64,000 nt of DNA from NCBI GenBank assembly GCA_036250225.1, contig JAPZLL010000041.1, forward strand, positions 186,001-250,000. The letters are read 5' to 3'. Every line of letters starts with the position of its first letter. Position 1 is the first letter of the stretch. The notes beneath the pieces are model-generated. The model searched no databases and had not been told where the DNA came from. It saw nothing but the letters and a program-made list of their open reading frames with translations. Source of the stretch: Cercophora sp. LCS_1. Lineage: Eukaryota; Ascomycota; Sordariomycetes; Sordariales; Lasiosphaeriaceae. A program made the translations under genes and the position numbers. Below are positions 20,602 to 30,977 of this stretch, piece by piece.

Positions 20602-21582
20602 ATGTCTGGAGACGCTGCCGGCAGTAGCGCAAGCGCTCCTACAGTGATGGCCTTTTCCCAGAAGGGACAATACCGCAAGTTTTACGAGACTTTACACAGC
20701 AAATTCGCCAATCTCAAGGCAAACCCTCGCGACAGCACCTACTTCGGATAGTTCATTGCGGCAATGACCGCCCGCAACTTCTCGGAGTTGAACTTCCCCA
20801 AGAAGCTGAAGAACATGTGGCTCAACTGGGTTATGGCAGGAGGGCAAAGCCGCCAGCAGGAAGTCACGGAGTGGCGCAAGACTGCGGCAGCAATGGGCTT
20901 TGAGGTTCTCGGCTTCCCCGTTCGCCCAGTAAGTGAAGTAGCTTTCTGGGAGGACATCGCCGACACGCCCATGCTGCCAGGCCACCTCCGCACCAAAGCC
21001 AGGGGTTCTGCGGTGAAAGGCAAGGGTGGCAAGGGTGGCAAGGGAAAGCAGGCCGCCGCCACGGACGACAGGACCGACCTTGACGAAGGGCCGAAGGTGA
21101 AAGGAAAGGGCAAACGCAAGACGCTGGTGACGTTGCCCCATCCCCGCAAGAAGCAACGCGGTGAAGCTCCTCAGGACAGGGCTGCGGAAGTGGAGGTTGA
21201 CGAAGACAACGCGGACACCCGAGCCAAGCCCAACATCCTTGAACCAGTCGATGTTCTTATGGTTGACAACGTCGAGGACCCTGAGAACACAGATCTCGAC
21301 ACTTCGTGGTTAGGTAAGCAGCGTCTTGACTTCTACGATCGCGAGGAAGAACATCTTCCATCTCTCCCCACTTCGGCTGCCAAGGAGCCCGGTGAAACCC
21401 GCAGGGAGGAGGACATTACCACTGCGTCCTCATCAGACCCCGCCACTCCAGTTCTCGAGGAGCCTGGTGAAACCCGCAGGGAGGAGGACATCACTGCATT
21501 GGGTTTTATGCCTTTTTTGAAAGGGCTTCGGGCCTTATTAAAAGGGGTTTACGCCTTCTTAAAAGCGCTTGAGGCCCGTTAG
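20602..21582 (+). pseudogene. Unrecognised gene interrupted by one in-frame TAG
   Basis: I do not recognise the family. ATG 20602 starts MSGDAAGSSASAPTVMAFSQ and the frame runs KFYETLHSKFANLKANPRDS up to TAG 20749-20751. The same frame continues directly: FIAAMTARNFSELNFPKKLK, MWLNWVMAGGQSRQQEVTEW, to 21582, for a total of 326 codons if the stop were a sense codon (CAG is the simplest ancestor). Residues about 130-150 form a Gly/Lys block (GKGGKGGKGKQ) followed by basic KGKGKRK, suggesting a nuclear or nucleic-acid-binding protein. Near the end a 13-residue acidic/basic motif, EPGETRREEDIT, occurs twice (about 21388 and 21460). The last 25 codons run into a minisatellite, so the C-terminus may be acquired. 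A downstream start at ATG 20764 would leave a 272-residue intact product. Confidence 0.55.
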
Positions 21583-21860
21583 AAAAGGGGTTGTGCCTTT
21601 TCAAAAGCGCTTTTGTTCCTGTCAGAGAGGGTTGTGCCTTTTTACAAGCACTTTGAGCCTCATCAAAAAGGTGTCTATGCTTTTCTTTAAGCGCTTTGAA
21701 TCTCGTCACAAGGGGGTTTATGCTTTTCTTTAAGCGCTTTGAATCTCGTCACAAGGGGGTTTATACCATTTTAAAGGCGCTTCACGCCTTATTAAAGAGG
21801 GGATGATGCCTTATTGCAAGCGCCTCAAGCCTCGCCAAAGAGGTGTTAGTGCTTTTTAAT
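21504..21860 (+). repeat. Minisatellite, 8 degenerate units of about 43 bp
   Basis: Units begin near 21504, 21548, 21591, 21632, 21672, 21717, 21760 and 21803. The consensus is close to TTTATGCCTTTTTTAAAGCG followed by CTTTGAGCCTCGTCACAAGG. Units 5 and 6 are nearly identical; the others differ by point changes and small gaps. The first unit and a half encode the end of the upstream open frame. Confidence 0.85.
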
Positions 21861-22407
21861 AAGGAATAATGCTAAATACCTAGGGCCATAGGTGTGAAAT
21901 GGAGCGAGATGGACCCTATGACTACGACCCACCCTCCGACAGTGTCATTGGAGTTCTTAGGCAGTTCAACGACACCTTCGGAGAAGGCGCAGATGAGAGA
22001 AGGTCATTTTGCTAATGGCAACGGCACCGACGGTCAGGGAGATGAACTCATGACAGAGGGGAGCGAGGATTGACGGAATGAGGAAAGGGGTGAATTCTAC
22101 CTTATCAACACAATGGCATGGGGAGCAAGGTTGACTTTTGGGTGGGGAGGGAGGGGGAGGCGGTGAAGTTTTGATTTCAACGTGATGGTGGAAGGAGCTG
22201 ACCAGGGCAGTATTCGATCTGGGAGGACAGATGGCAAGGCAAAGAGCAAACCTTCTGTGTATCTAGATGCCGTGGTGACGCAGGGGTACCGAGCGCGGGA
22301 GGTGATACAGATCCTTGGAAGATGAATCGGACGCAATGAAATCTTTTGGTGAACTTATTGTACGGGCGCAATGCTAGTGACGACCCGACGCAAACCCCAG
22401 TGACGCG

Positions 22408-22826
22408 GACATCTGATCCAAATGCCGATGAAGACGTAATGGGATGGTCTTGCGAAACGGACATCTGGTCTAAATGCCAACAGCGACAACAATGGAATGG
22501 TCTAGTAAAATAAGCATCTAGCCCGAATGATGTTGACGACGACACAGTGAAATAGTTTAGTGAAACAGACATCTAGACCAAATGCTATAAAGACCTAATA
22601 GGAAAGTCTGATGAAATAAGCATTTAGTCCAAACGCCAACAAGGACATAATGGAGTAGTCTCCTGAAATTACCATTTCACTCCGATGTTAGCAATGACTT
22701 GATGCTGTAGCCGAGTGAAGTAGCCGTTTTTGTCCCAGTGTCAATAGGTCTCAACAAGGTAGTTTGGTAAGATAAGCGTTTCGCCTCAATGACATCTACT
22801 GCCGAGCATGAGATGAGGCCCTACAA
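22408..22826 (+). repeat. Minisatellite, about 8 degenerate units of 52 bp
   Basis: Unit heads are at 22408 (GACATCTGATCC), 22460 (GACATCTGGTCT), 22513 (AGCATCTAGCCC), 22568 (GACATCTAGACC), 22619 (AGCATTTAGTCC), 22671 (ACCATTTCACTCC), 22722 (AGCCGTTTTTGTCCC) and 22775 (AGCGTTTCGCCTC). Spacing is 51-55 bp. The first five units are most alike; later units decay. The unit is unrelated to the 43-bp minisatellite nearby. Confidence 0.85.
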
Positions 22827-22972
22827 GGCCATCTCAGCAAGCTAATCCAAGCCTCTAAATTCTCGACGCAGAGTTTTCATTATTGTGGTTCTTGAACGGC
22901 ACTGCTGAGTTTGCCAACTACCCGGAGAGCCCAAGGCGTTGATATCGCCACCCACGAAGGTTTCACCAACCT

Positions 22973-23003
22973 GCTTGGTGCTTGGTGCTTGGTGCTTGGT
23001 GCT
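22973..23003 (+). repeat. Heptamer repeat (GCTTGGT)4
   Basis: Four perfect copies of GCTTGGT followed by a partial GCT. Confidence 0.95.
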
Positions 23004-23074
23004 GAAGTGATGGAGTTTGAGAGGACGCTGTTAAAATATCCTCCTTCGAGCGGATTTCACCAGCCTTCTCAGTG

Positions 23075-23098
23075 ACTGGGGCACTGGGGCACTGGGGC
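23075..23098 (+). repeat. Octamer repeat (ACTGGGGC)3
   Basis: Three perfect copies of ACTGGGGC, about 70 bp beyond the heptamer repeat, followed by AGTTGG. Confidence 0.95.
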
Positions 23099-23792
23099 AG
23101 TTGGTGGTAAAGGAAGGACAGTGCCCTGGTCACATTAACCCTGCTGCTCTAAAGGGAAGTGGCAAGGTCCCTATCATGATGAGCTTCATCCCCCATAACG
23201 AGTTGAGTTGCCGTGGATGAAATGGAAGCTGCCGACGAATTGTCAATGCATTGTTGACAGGCCGGTCCTCAGGAGAAGCCCCTCAAACCTTCTTGAGCTG
23301 ATCAGGATCATCGTACCTTCAGGATTGTCGCCCTTTTTCCTGGGTCCTCTTCTCGATCCACCATCTCGGACACCAAGCGCCATCACCATGGGGGAATCGG
23401 ACCGAGGATGCTGTCGACGGCTATTGTATCTTGAGGGAAAGTTTCGAGATTGTCCGATATGAGAAATGCAAAAGTGATGGTCGATGGCGGTTCGGATGGA
23501 AGCGCCTTCTCAATCAGGGCAACCTCATCGGAAGATGTTGGCGCTTCCCCACACCCCAACAACTGGAGAGTGTTGGGAGGCCGTTGCCCCTTGGCATGAG
23601 ATGGAAGACGACTTGGTTCGTATCACACGCCCGACCAGCTTAGGTTTAACAGTTTCATTGAAATGCAGGCCATGAGTTATAGATACAAAAAGGGAAAAAA
23701 AAGTTGCGTCGTACGCCGTCCGGGTGTCCCTGAAGCCGCCATCACAATCTTCCTCGTTCCTCATCATGCAAAGCTTATTCACTTTAGGGTAT

Positions 23793-26427
23793 TTATTTGT
23801 TGGCCTTGGCCATGGTGTTGAGCGCACTGCCGTTCTTGAACCACTCGATTTGAGGGGCGTTGAAGGTGTGTGAAAGCTTGATCTCGAAGTCCTTGCCGTC
23901 CTTAGGGTGGACAACCATGGTGATAGGCTTGCCAACCTCAAGCTCAGTGCAGAGGATGTCGACCTTGTCCTCGGGCTTGATCTTGTCGTAGTCGGCGGGG
24001 TCGGAGAATGTGAGGGGAAGCATACCCTGCTTCTTCAGGTTGGTCTCGTGGATACGAGCAAAGGAGCGGGTGATGATGGCAAGACCGCCAAGGTGACGGG
24101 GCTCGAGAGCAGCGTGCTCACGGGAAGAGCCCTCACCGTAGTTCCAGTCACCAACGACAACCCACTTGATGCCCTTGGCCTTGTAGTCACGGGCGACGGC
24201 GGGGACAGCATCCCACTCGCCGCTGATGAAGTTCTTGACCTTGTTGGCCTCGCCGTTGGCTTCGTTGATGGCACCGATAAGCATGTTGTTGGAGATGTTG
24301 TCGAGATGGCCACGGTACTTGAGCCAGGGGCCGGCCATGGAGATGTGGTCAGTGGTGGTCTTGCCCTGGGCCTTGATCAGGATAGGGAGGTCCTTGGCAT
24401 CCTTGCCGTCCCAGGCGTTGAAGGGGGAGAGGACCTGGAGACGGTCGGAGGCGGGAGAGACCTGGACGTTCACGGCATTGCGGTCGGCAGGAGGAGCCTG
24501 GTAGGTGTTCTCACCAGGGTCGTAGCCGCGCTGGGGAAGAGTGTCACCGGTGGGAGGAGCAAGGAGGAACTCGTTGCCATCCTTGTCCTTGAGCTTGTCG
24601 GTGAGGGGGTTGAAGTGGAGAGAGCCGGCAATAGACATAGCGGTGACAAGATCGGGGGAGGTGACGAAAGAGTGGGTGGCGGGGTTGCCGTCGTTGCGAC
24701 CGGTGAAGTTACGGTTGTAGGACGAGATGATCGAGTTGGCCTCGCCCTTCTTCACGTCCTGGCGGTCCCACTGGCCGATGCAGGGGCCGCAGGCGTTGGC
24801 GAGAACGATACCACCGAACTCCTCGAAAGTCTCGAGCTGGCCATCGCGGGCGATGGTGGCACGGACCTGCTCGGAACCAGGGGTGACCGCGAAGATAGCC
24901 TTGGACTTTAGGCCGTGGTTGAGAGCATCACGGGCAATGGCGGCGGCGCGGGACATGTCCTCGTACGAAGAGTTGGTGCAAGAGCCGATGAGACCGACCT
25001 TGAGCTCCTCGGGCCAGCCATTGGCCTTAACAGCCTCAGAAAACTTGGAAATAGGAGTCGCGAGATCGGGAGTGAAAGGGCCGTTGATGTGGGGCTCGAG
25101 CTCGGAAAGGTTGATCTCGATGAACTGGTCGTACTCGGCGCCCTCGTCCTCGCGGAGCTCCTTGGCGTAGCTGCGAGCGAAGTCGCCGATATCCTTGCGC
25201 TTGGTGGCCTCGAGGTACTTGTACATGGGCTCTGCGAAGGGGAAAACGGAGGTGGTCGCGCCAATTTCAGCACCCCTACTCAAAGATTAGTCTTGGATCA
25301 ATCAGAAAGGGACGGAGCGACCTAAATATTGCAAATAGTTGCCTGGGAATCATTAGCAATGCATTCTAGACGTGTCTAATGAAGAGTGGTGATGCTTGGG
25401 GGTGATGGTGTTGAAGGACGGGTGAGGGTTGGAAAAAGTGGGTCCAGGCGGTACGTACCATTCCAGTAGCGCTCAGGCTCTCGACACCAGGGCCGTGGTA
25501 CTCGACAATAGCACCAGTGCCACCCTTGACAGTGAGGATACCAGCAACCTTCAGGATAATGTCCTTGGGGGCAGTCCAGCCGGAGAGGGCACCAGTAAGC
25601 TTGACACCGATGACCTTGGGGGCCTTCAGCTCCCAGGGAAGGTTAGCCATGACGTCGACAGCGTCAGCGCCACCGACACCAATGGCGCACATGCCGAGAC
25701 CACTGCTTCCAGTTAGCTCAGTTTCATCAAGTCGCAATTCAGAACCCATACCCAGCATTGGGAGTGTGCGAGTCAGTGCCGATGAGGAGACCACCGGGGA
25801 AAGCGTAGTTCTCAAGAAGAATCTGGTGAATGATACCGGAGCCGGGCTTCCAGAAACCGATGTTGTACTTGGCGCAGGCGCTGGACAAAAAGTCGTAGAC
25901 CTCCTTGTTGATGTTGATGGCACGCTCGAGATCCTTGGCACCGCCAATCTGGGCCTCAATCAAGTGGTCGCAGTGGACGGTGGTCGGGTTGGCGACCGAG
26001 GGCATGCCAGCGGACATGAACTGGAGGATGGCCATCTGGGCGGTGGCATCCTGGCAGGCAACGCGATCGGGGCGCAGGCGCAGATAAGACACACCCCGCT
26101 CGATATCTTGGCCGTGCGGGTCGTCCAAGTGGGAGTAGAGAATCTTCTCGGCGAAGGTAAGGGGGCGGTTAAGTCTGGAGCGAACAATGTTGAGGTTCTC
26201 GTTCATCTTCTTGTAGTTGATGAAATTGCTCTCCTCCCAGATGTTTTGCCGCACCTGTTGCGCGATTAGCCATTGTCCGCCCTGCCAAGCGGCATTTCCA
26301 CAGCGCAATCGCCCACCTTCCTGTCGAGGGGAGAATCTGTGACGGTGGCCATGCAGCGCATGCCCTTGCTGGCGTTGCCGACAGCGCGGCTCCGGGCTAC
26401 GCCCAGGAGCTGACGAGTGGCCAACAT
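23793..26427 (-). CDS. ACO1: Mitochondrial aconitate hydratase
   Basis: TCA-cycle [4Fe-4S] enzyme converting citrate to isocitrate in the matrix. Five exons, in order of translation: 26427-26317, 26254-25752, 25702-25459, 25342-25326 (17 bp), 25275-23793, giving 785 residues. The presequence is MLATRQLLGVARSRAVGNAS, and the mature enzyme begins near residue 30. Active-site and cluster motifs are intact: HCDHLIEAQIGG, GTDSHTPNAGGLGM, GVGGADAVDVMA, GSCTNSSYEDM (Cys about 391), NACGPCIGQW (Cys 454 and 457), NFTGRNDGNPATHSFVTSPD, GEGSSREHAALEPRHLGG. Introns are 62, 49, 116 and 50 bp. Intron 25276-25325 has acceptor GAGTAG and branch ACTAAT, but its 5' end reads TTAGGT, not GT. This join is the only one that yields ATICNMGAEIGATTSVFPF, so the donor is non-canonical or the base is wrong. 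Confidence 0.93.
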
Positions 26428-28259
26428 GTTGACGGTCCGCTCGAGAGCTACCAGAATTCAATTGAGTGGAGAGGTTCAGAGCCAAAACACCAAGCAGGCT
26501 CTAGACGAGGGAGGAGGAAGACAAGAGGCTTCCCCAGGACAACAACACAGTGGCAGGACGGCTTGTGGAAGAGAAAAAAAATAGGTGGAGAGGTTTGGCG
26601 ATAGCAGAGAAAAGCAGGCGGGATTTTAGATGGAGGTGGCAACGGGTCTTGGAGCTCCTGCCACCGTCATAGCCGAGAAAGTACCTCGCGCGCGAATGGA
26701 GACCGGGCGGCCGACGAATCAGAGACCGGCCGATTATGTTGTCTGGCAATGTGGGGGAGCATTGGAGCTAGGACATGACATCGCCGCAGACGGCACGCGG
26801 GCTTGCGGAGGCAGCTAGCCTGTTTCATCCCATCGCCAAAGCCGGAACACAAACATCACGGCTCGACAACTGTGATGGACTCGACGGCTACCAGAAGGAA
26901 GACGGCCACGCTTTCCAATTGACCACTTTGCAGTTTCACGGGACGAGACCTCAGCCCTATTGTGCCGGCTGAGCGGGTTGCCTGACCTATCCCAAGCTTC
27001 CCACTGGCCTTCGGCCCCAGCTCCAGCTTTCCACCGGCCGCGCAGGGATGTTCTCGGGCGAAGGGTTCCCGCGCAAGGAATACCGAGGCTTGCAACGGCT
27101 TCCCTCTGATCTCGCTGAATCGTGAGTCGCGCTTCCGTCCTCAGCATTGGCCTCTGGCATCTTCGGGAGGGGCCAGACTGTTTTAACAATGTCTCCGGCA
27201 TCCGACCTGGGGTTTCCTGATGGCTTTCGATCCGCCTGCATCATGACATGTGCCGCATGTGCTCTGTCATCGCAACTTTCCCCTGCGATTGGCCAACCCC
27301 ACGCGAGGGAGCAATTATGACGCTGGCCCCCCCTCACACCGAAGACGCACCAAACGATCGAGGTGAACTGACCAAAACGCCGCACAAAACAGACACGCAC
27401 CAAACGGCTGAAGGAATCCGGATTCCACATGCAACGCTCGTGCAAACAGAAACAATGGACAGCAAATGCCTCAGTTGCCCAATGTCTCTTACCGCTTGCG
27501 GTTCCGCCCTTCCTGACGTGGGGCAAGCCAGGGTCCAGATGCGGGCTATCGCCGGCTGCAAGGCTAGAAAAGTGACGCAGAGCGCCAGCCCTGCCCGCCG
27601 GCGCTTCCATTGGCTACCGAGACCTTCAAGCGGTGTCTTGCTTCCTAGCGCTTGGTGTTGTGTGGTTGCCAGATTAAGCGGTACCGGGCACGCCGTCTTG
27701 ATAGCAGCAGCTCAGGACTCAGTTCCTGGGTTTCCAGCAAGAAACGAGTGCCCTGTGCTTCAAAGGTACATGCACATCTAAACAAATCCACTGTCACAAC
27801 GGCTTGGCGCCGGGAACGAAATTTTTGCAGGCCTGGAGACCTTTATTTGGTGGGGCCGTCGACAGCCGGCTCGGCGAACTCGCCGTTCGTCCTCGGCTGG
27901 AGCAGGAGATTCGAAGGCGATAACGAGATACCTCCGTTTTAACATGCTTGCTCGCACTGCGACGGATTTCCGACATAAATCATACAGTAAAATAGCTTTG
28001 GTCTGGCGGTTCAAGGGAATTAATTTTTGGCACATTCGGACCAATGTAGACTCTAAACTTGGGGGTGGCCGAAACGGCACCGGTGCAATCCATCGATAAG
28101 CCTGCCACCCAGATGTCCAGCACGACGGCAGAAAACTCACCGCCAAAATTTCCCTTCCCCACACCACCTCAGATCTCAAGCTGAGCCCGGCGCAGTGATC
28201 AACACCAGTCCGTCACAAACCTATCCTTTAATCTCACTGTACTGTCTCGATCCCACATT
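26428..28259. promoter_or_regulatory. Divergent intergenic region ACO1 / BUD20
   Basis: About 1.8 kb separating two divergent genes; both promoters must lie here. ATTGG/CCAAT pentamers occur near 27288 and 27609. HAP-complex control of TCA genes through CCAAT is known in fungi, but these are too far from the aconitase start to assign. Open frames here (for example 26987-27610 on the minus strand) look random. Confidence 0.45.
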
Positions 28260-28710
28260 ATGGGTGTTATAGCGAAGCGCACAATGACCAAGACTAGGCG
28301 GCGCCTGCGGTGAGTAACGGGTGGCATGGTGAAATTCATGAAAATTTACTGACGATGTTGCAGCGACGTCGACCAAGTCAAGGCCGATCTTCTCAGCCCA
28401 AGACACCTGCAGCAATTCAAGGAGACCAAGGCCGCTGAGGATCTTCCGGGATTTGGGAGGCATTACTGCGTTGAGTGCGCCAAGTGGTTTGAGACGGAGA
28501 CGAGCCTCACGACACACACCAAGGGCAAGCCTCACAAGCGGAGGTGGGTTCTCTCAACCTTGCCCAGCTTTGCAAATACTGATCCACAGCAGACTCAAGC
28601 AGTTGCGCGAGGGGCCCTATACCCACAAGGAGGCGGATGCTGCGGTCGGTCTCTGGACGGACAACGGCAAGGAGAGGACAAAGAATCAGGAAGTGGAGAT
28701 GTCAACATAA
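28260..28710 (+). CDS. BUD20: C2H2 zinc-finger ribosome-biogenesis protein BUD20
   Basis: Shuttling pre-60S export/biogenesis factor (yeast Bud20, human ZNF593 family). Three exons, 28260-28309, 28364-28543, 28593-28710, give 115 residues. The N-terminus MGVIAKRTMTKTRRRLRDVD is basic; the single C2H2 finger is HYCVECAKWFETETSLTTHT followed by KGKPHKRR (C-x2-C-x12-H-x5-H); after it comes LKQLREGPYTHKEADAAVGL, which is conserved in the family. Introns are 54 bp (GTGAGT) and 49 bp (GTGGGT). The second acceptor is a tandem CAGCAG: using the second AG gives HKRRLKQL as in yeast, using the first inserts one Ser. The protein is short compared with yeast because the acidic tail is missing, which is usual for filamentous fungi. 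Confidence 0.92.
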
Positions 28711-29110
28711 GCGACATATCTGCTGATCGATTTGGTGATGGCGGTTTCTTTCTCTCTATGCATGGAGGTACAGGGCTGGGTGGGCAGGCGTTTGGCAGAC
28801 AAAAGGCGGCGTTGGTTTGAGAGCAGATGATACTGTTCTCCAGGCAAATATAAAAAATACCTTTGCATTGTGATTTTCTCCGTGAATATGATATGTTATC
28901 CCTGATTTTGGCGCTCGTTCGACAACATGTCCAGTAAATAATGTTTCCTAGTCAGCAACCTTGAGTGGCGGTGGTCTGGAAGCTGCCCGCTTATCTGCTT
29001 ATCCGCTTATCGATAATTCGTCAACTTACCCATGTCTCGATGTGCCCCACTCGTCAGCCTCGTTCGCGGCTTCAAAGCTCCCGGATCGAATTGTTAGTGT
29101 CGCGTCTTCC
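28711..29110. other. Intergenic, BUD20 to HAD/RNA-repair-like gene
   Basis: 400 bp between tandem genes; holds the BUD20 3' end and the promoter of the next gene. The next gene's frame is open upstream from 28961 but has no ATG before 29111. Confidence 0.5.
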
Positions 29111-30939
29111 ATGTCACCTGCCACCAAGTTTCTGCGCATCTCGAAATTTCCAGCCTTGACGCGCCGGACAATGGGGACGACAGCCTTCGCCGCGTATGCG
29201 GCGCAAAATGGCTTCAACAACAGGAAGAACGAATCGCCAAATTTGCAGCACACTCCCACTGCAATGAAGAGATGGTCCATCGTCGACAACCAACCTCCGC
29301 CCGTCAACCAGATCAAGGAGATCCACGTCTACGACTTTGACAACACTCGTAACTACCCATCACTTTCAATCCGTCGCCAATAATAGCTAACCAGAATCGC
29401 ATAGTGTTCAAAACTCCCCTTCCCAACCAAAAGGTCTGGAACGCTCACACAATCGGGACCTTGGCAAACCCCGGCGCGTTTGTCAATGGCGGATGGTGGC
29501 ACGATTCACGCATCCTCGCCGCGACGGGCGAGGGCCTGGCCAAGGAGGAACCGAAGGCGTGGAACGGCTGGTGGAACGAGACGGTCGTTGAGCTCGTCAG
29601 GCTGACGATGGAGCAAGATGACGCGGTCTGCGTTCTTCTCACCGGTCGGTCAGAATCTGGCTTCGGTGAGCTGATCAAGCGCATGATCAAAGCAAAGAAT
29701 CTCGACTTTGATATTGTCGCCCTGAAGCCCGCTGCCGGGCCGAGCAACCAGACCTTTTCGAGCACAATGGTTTTCAAGCAGGAGTTCCTCACAGCTCTCA
29801 TGGAGACGTACAAGCATGCACAGGATATCCGCATTTATGAGGATCGCCCGAAACATGTCAAAGCCTTCCGTGATTTCCTAGCGGATTACAACAGGAAGCA
29901 ACACAGCGGACAACGTACCCGCATCCCCATCACGGGCGAGGTCATCCCAGTCGCAGATACATCCACCCATCTGGACCCTGTTGCAGAGGTTGCTGAAGTC
30001 CAGCACCTCATCAACTTGCACAATGAGTCCCTTCCGCAGCGCCGCACCGGTGTTCGAGGCGAGCGCCTCAAGATTGTCAAGAGCGTCTTCTACACCGGTT
30101 ATCTCATCAACGTTGCTGATACCCAACGTCTCATTTCTCTCGTTACCATTCCCCAGCACTTCTACGATGCCGACCTGAAGTTTCACGCGAACAACATCAT
30201 GATCGTCCCCAGAGCCTGCCCAGCCCACATACTTGAGAAAGTTGGCGGCATGGGGAGCAAGATGAGGTGGGAGGTGACTGGCACTGCCTGCTTCGAGAAC
30301 AACATCTGGGCCGTGTGTGTGAGGCCCGCCCCACCGACCGCTAGGTTCCACACAGAGAATCCAAGCCCCTTTGTTGTGGTGGCAGTGCGCAAAGGCGCCC
30401 GTCCCGTCGACGCTGGTAAGATCCAGAACTGGCAGCCTTTGCCGTCGGACAGGGCCTTTTCGTTTGCGACCGTCGTTGGGGAGAAGATGCTGCTGAGCAT
30501 CCAGTCGGAGGATTCGACGGATGACGGCAATTTCCAGACCAAAACAGGAGGCCACAAGAGGAAGCATAACAATGGAGAGGACGACTTCCGTGCTCGTCCG
30601 AGTCACCCCACGGGCCCCCGCAATGCCACCTTTTTTAGTGGGCGAGGCGGCGGCAGGGGCGGTGGCTTCCGTGGAGGCAATTCCAACAGGGGTTTCAGAG
30701 GCCAGAGGGGCGCTGCTAGAGGCAGGGGTGGCCGTGGTGGCGGCGGTAGTCATCACTACAAGAGTCTTGACGATGTTGGCACAAGAGAGAATCAGGGAGG
30801 TTTCTCCCAACAAGTGTCTTACGAGGACGACTCTGCAACCCAACGCGGCTTCCAGACACAACCGCCCCTAGGACCGGCTGCTCAGTACTATTCTCAAGGG
30901 GGATATGGACAGCAAGGCCACGGTCATGGGGGCAGACAG

Positions 30940-30977
<38 letters not shown>

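Larger units (their letters stand above)
21861..23792. other. Gene-free stretch with several tandem repeats, downstream flank of aconitase
   Basis: About 1.9 kb. Besides the repeats listed separately, it holds one small open frame at 21899-22015 (+), 38 codons, starting MERDGPYDYDPPSDSVIGVL. That could be a detached 3' exon of the preceding gene but has no recognisable match. Bases 23200-23790 contain only short, unsupported frames. Confidence 0.5.

Noticed and set aside
19177..23792. Transposon remnant
   Set aside because: No transposase or reverse-transcriptase-like sequence, terminal inverted repeats or LTRs seen; only tandem repeats are visible.
23907..24911. 334-codon plus-strand open frame
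   Set aside because: Lies fully antisense to the aconitase last exon; Val/Gly/Leu-rich composition is the reverse-complement shadow of a codon-biased gene.
25318..25342. Using GT at 25320-25319 as the aconitase micro-exon donor
   Set aside because: It keeps a TAG in frame immediately after ATICNI and does not give the invariant ICNMGAE sequence.
29878..30861. 327-codon minus-strand open frame
   Set aside because: Antisense to the RNA-repair-like gene, with no domain or start context.
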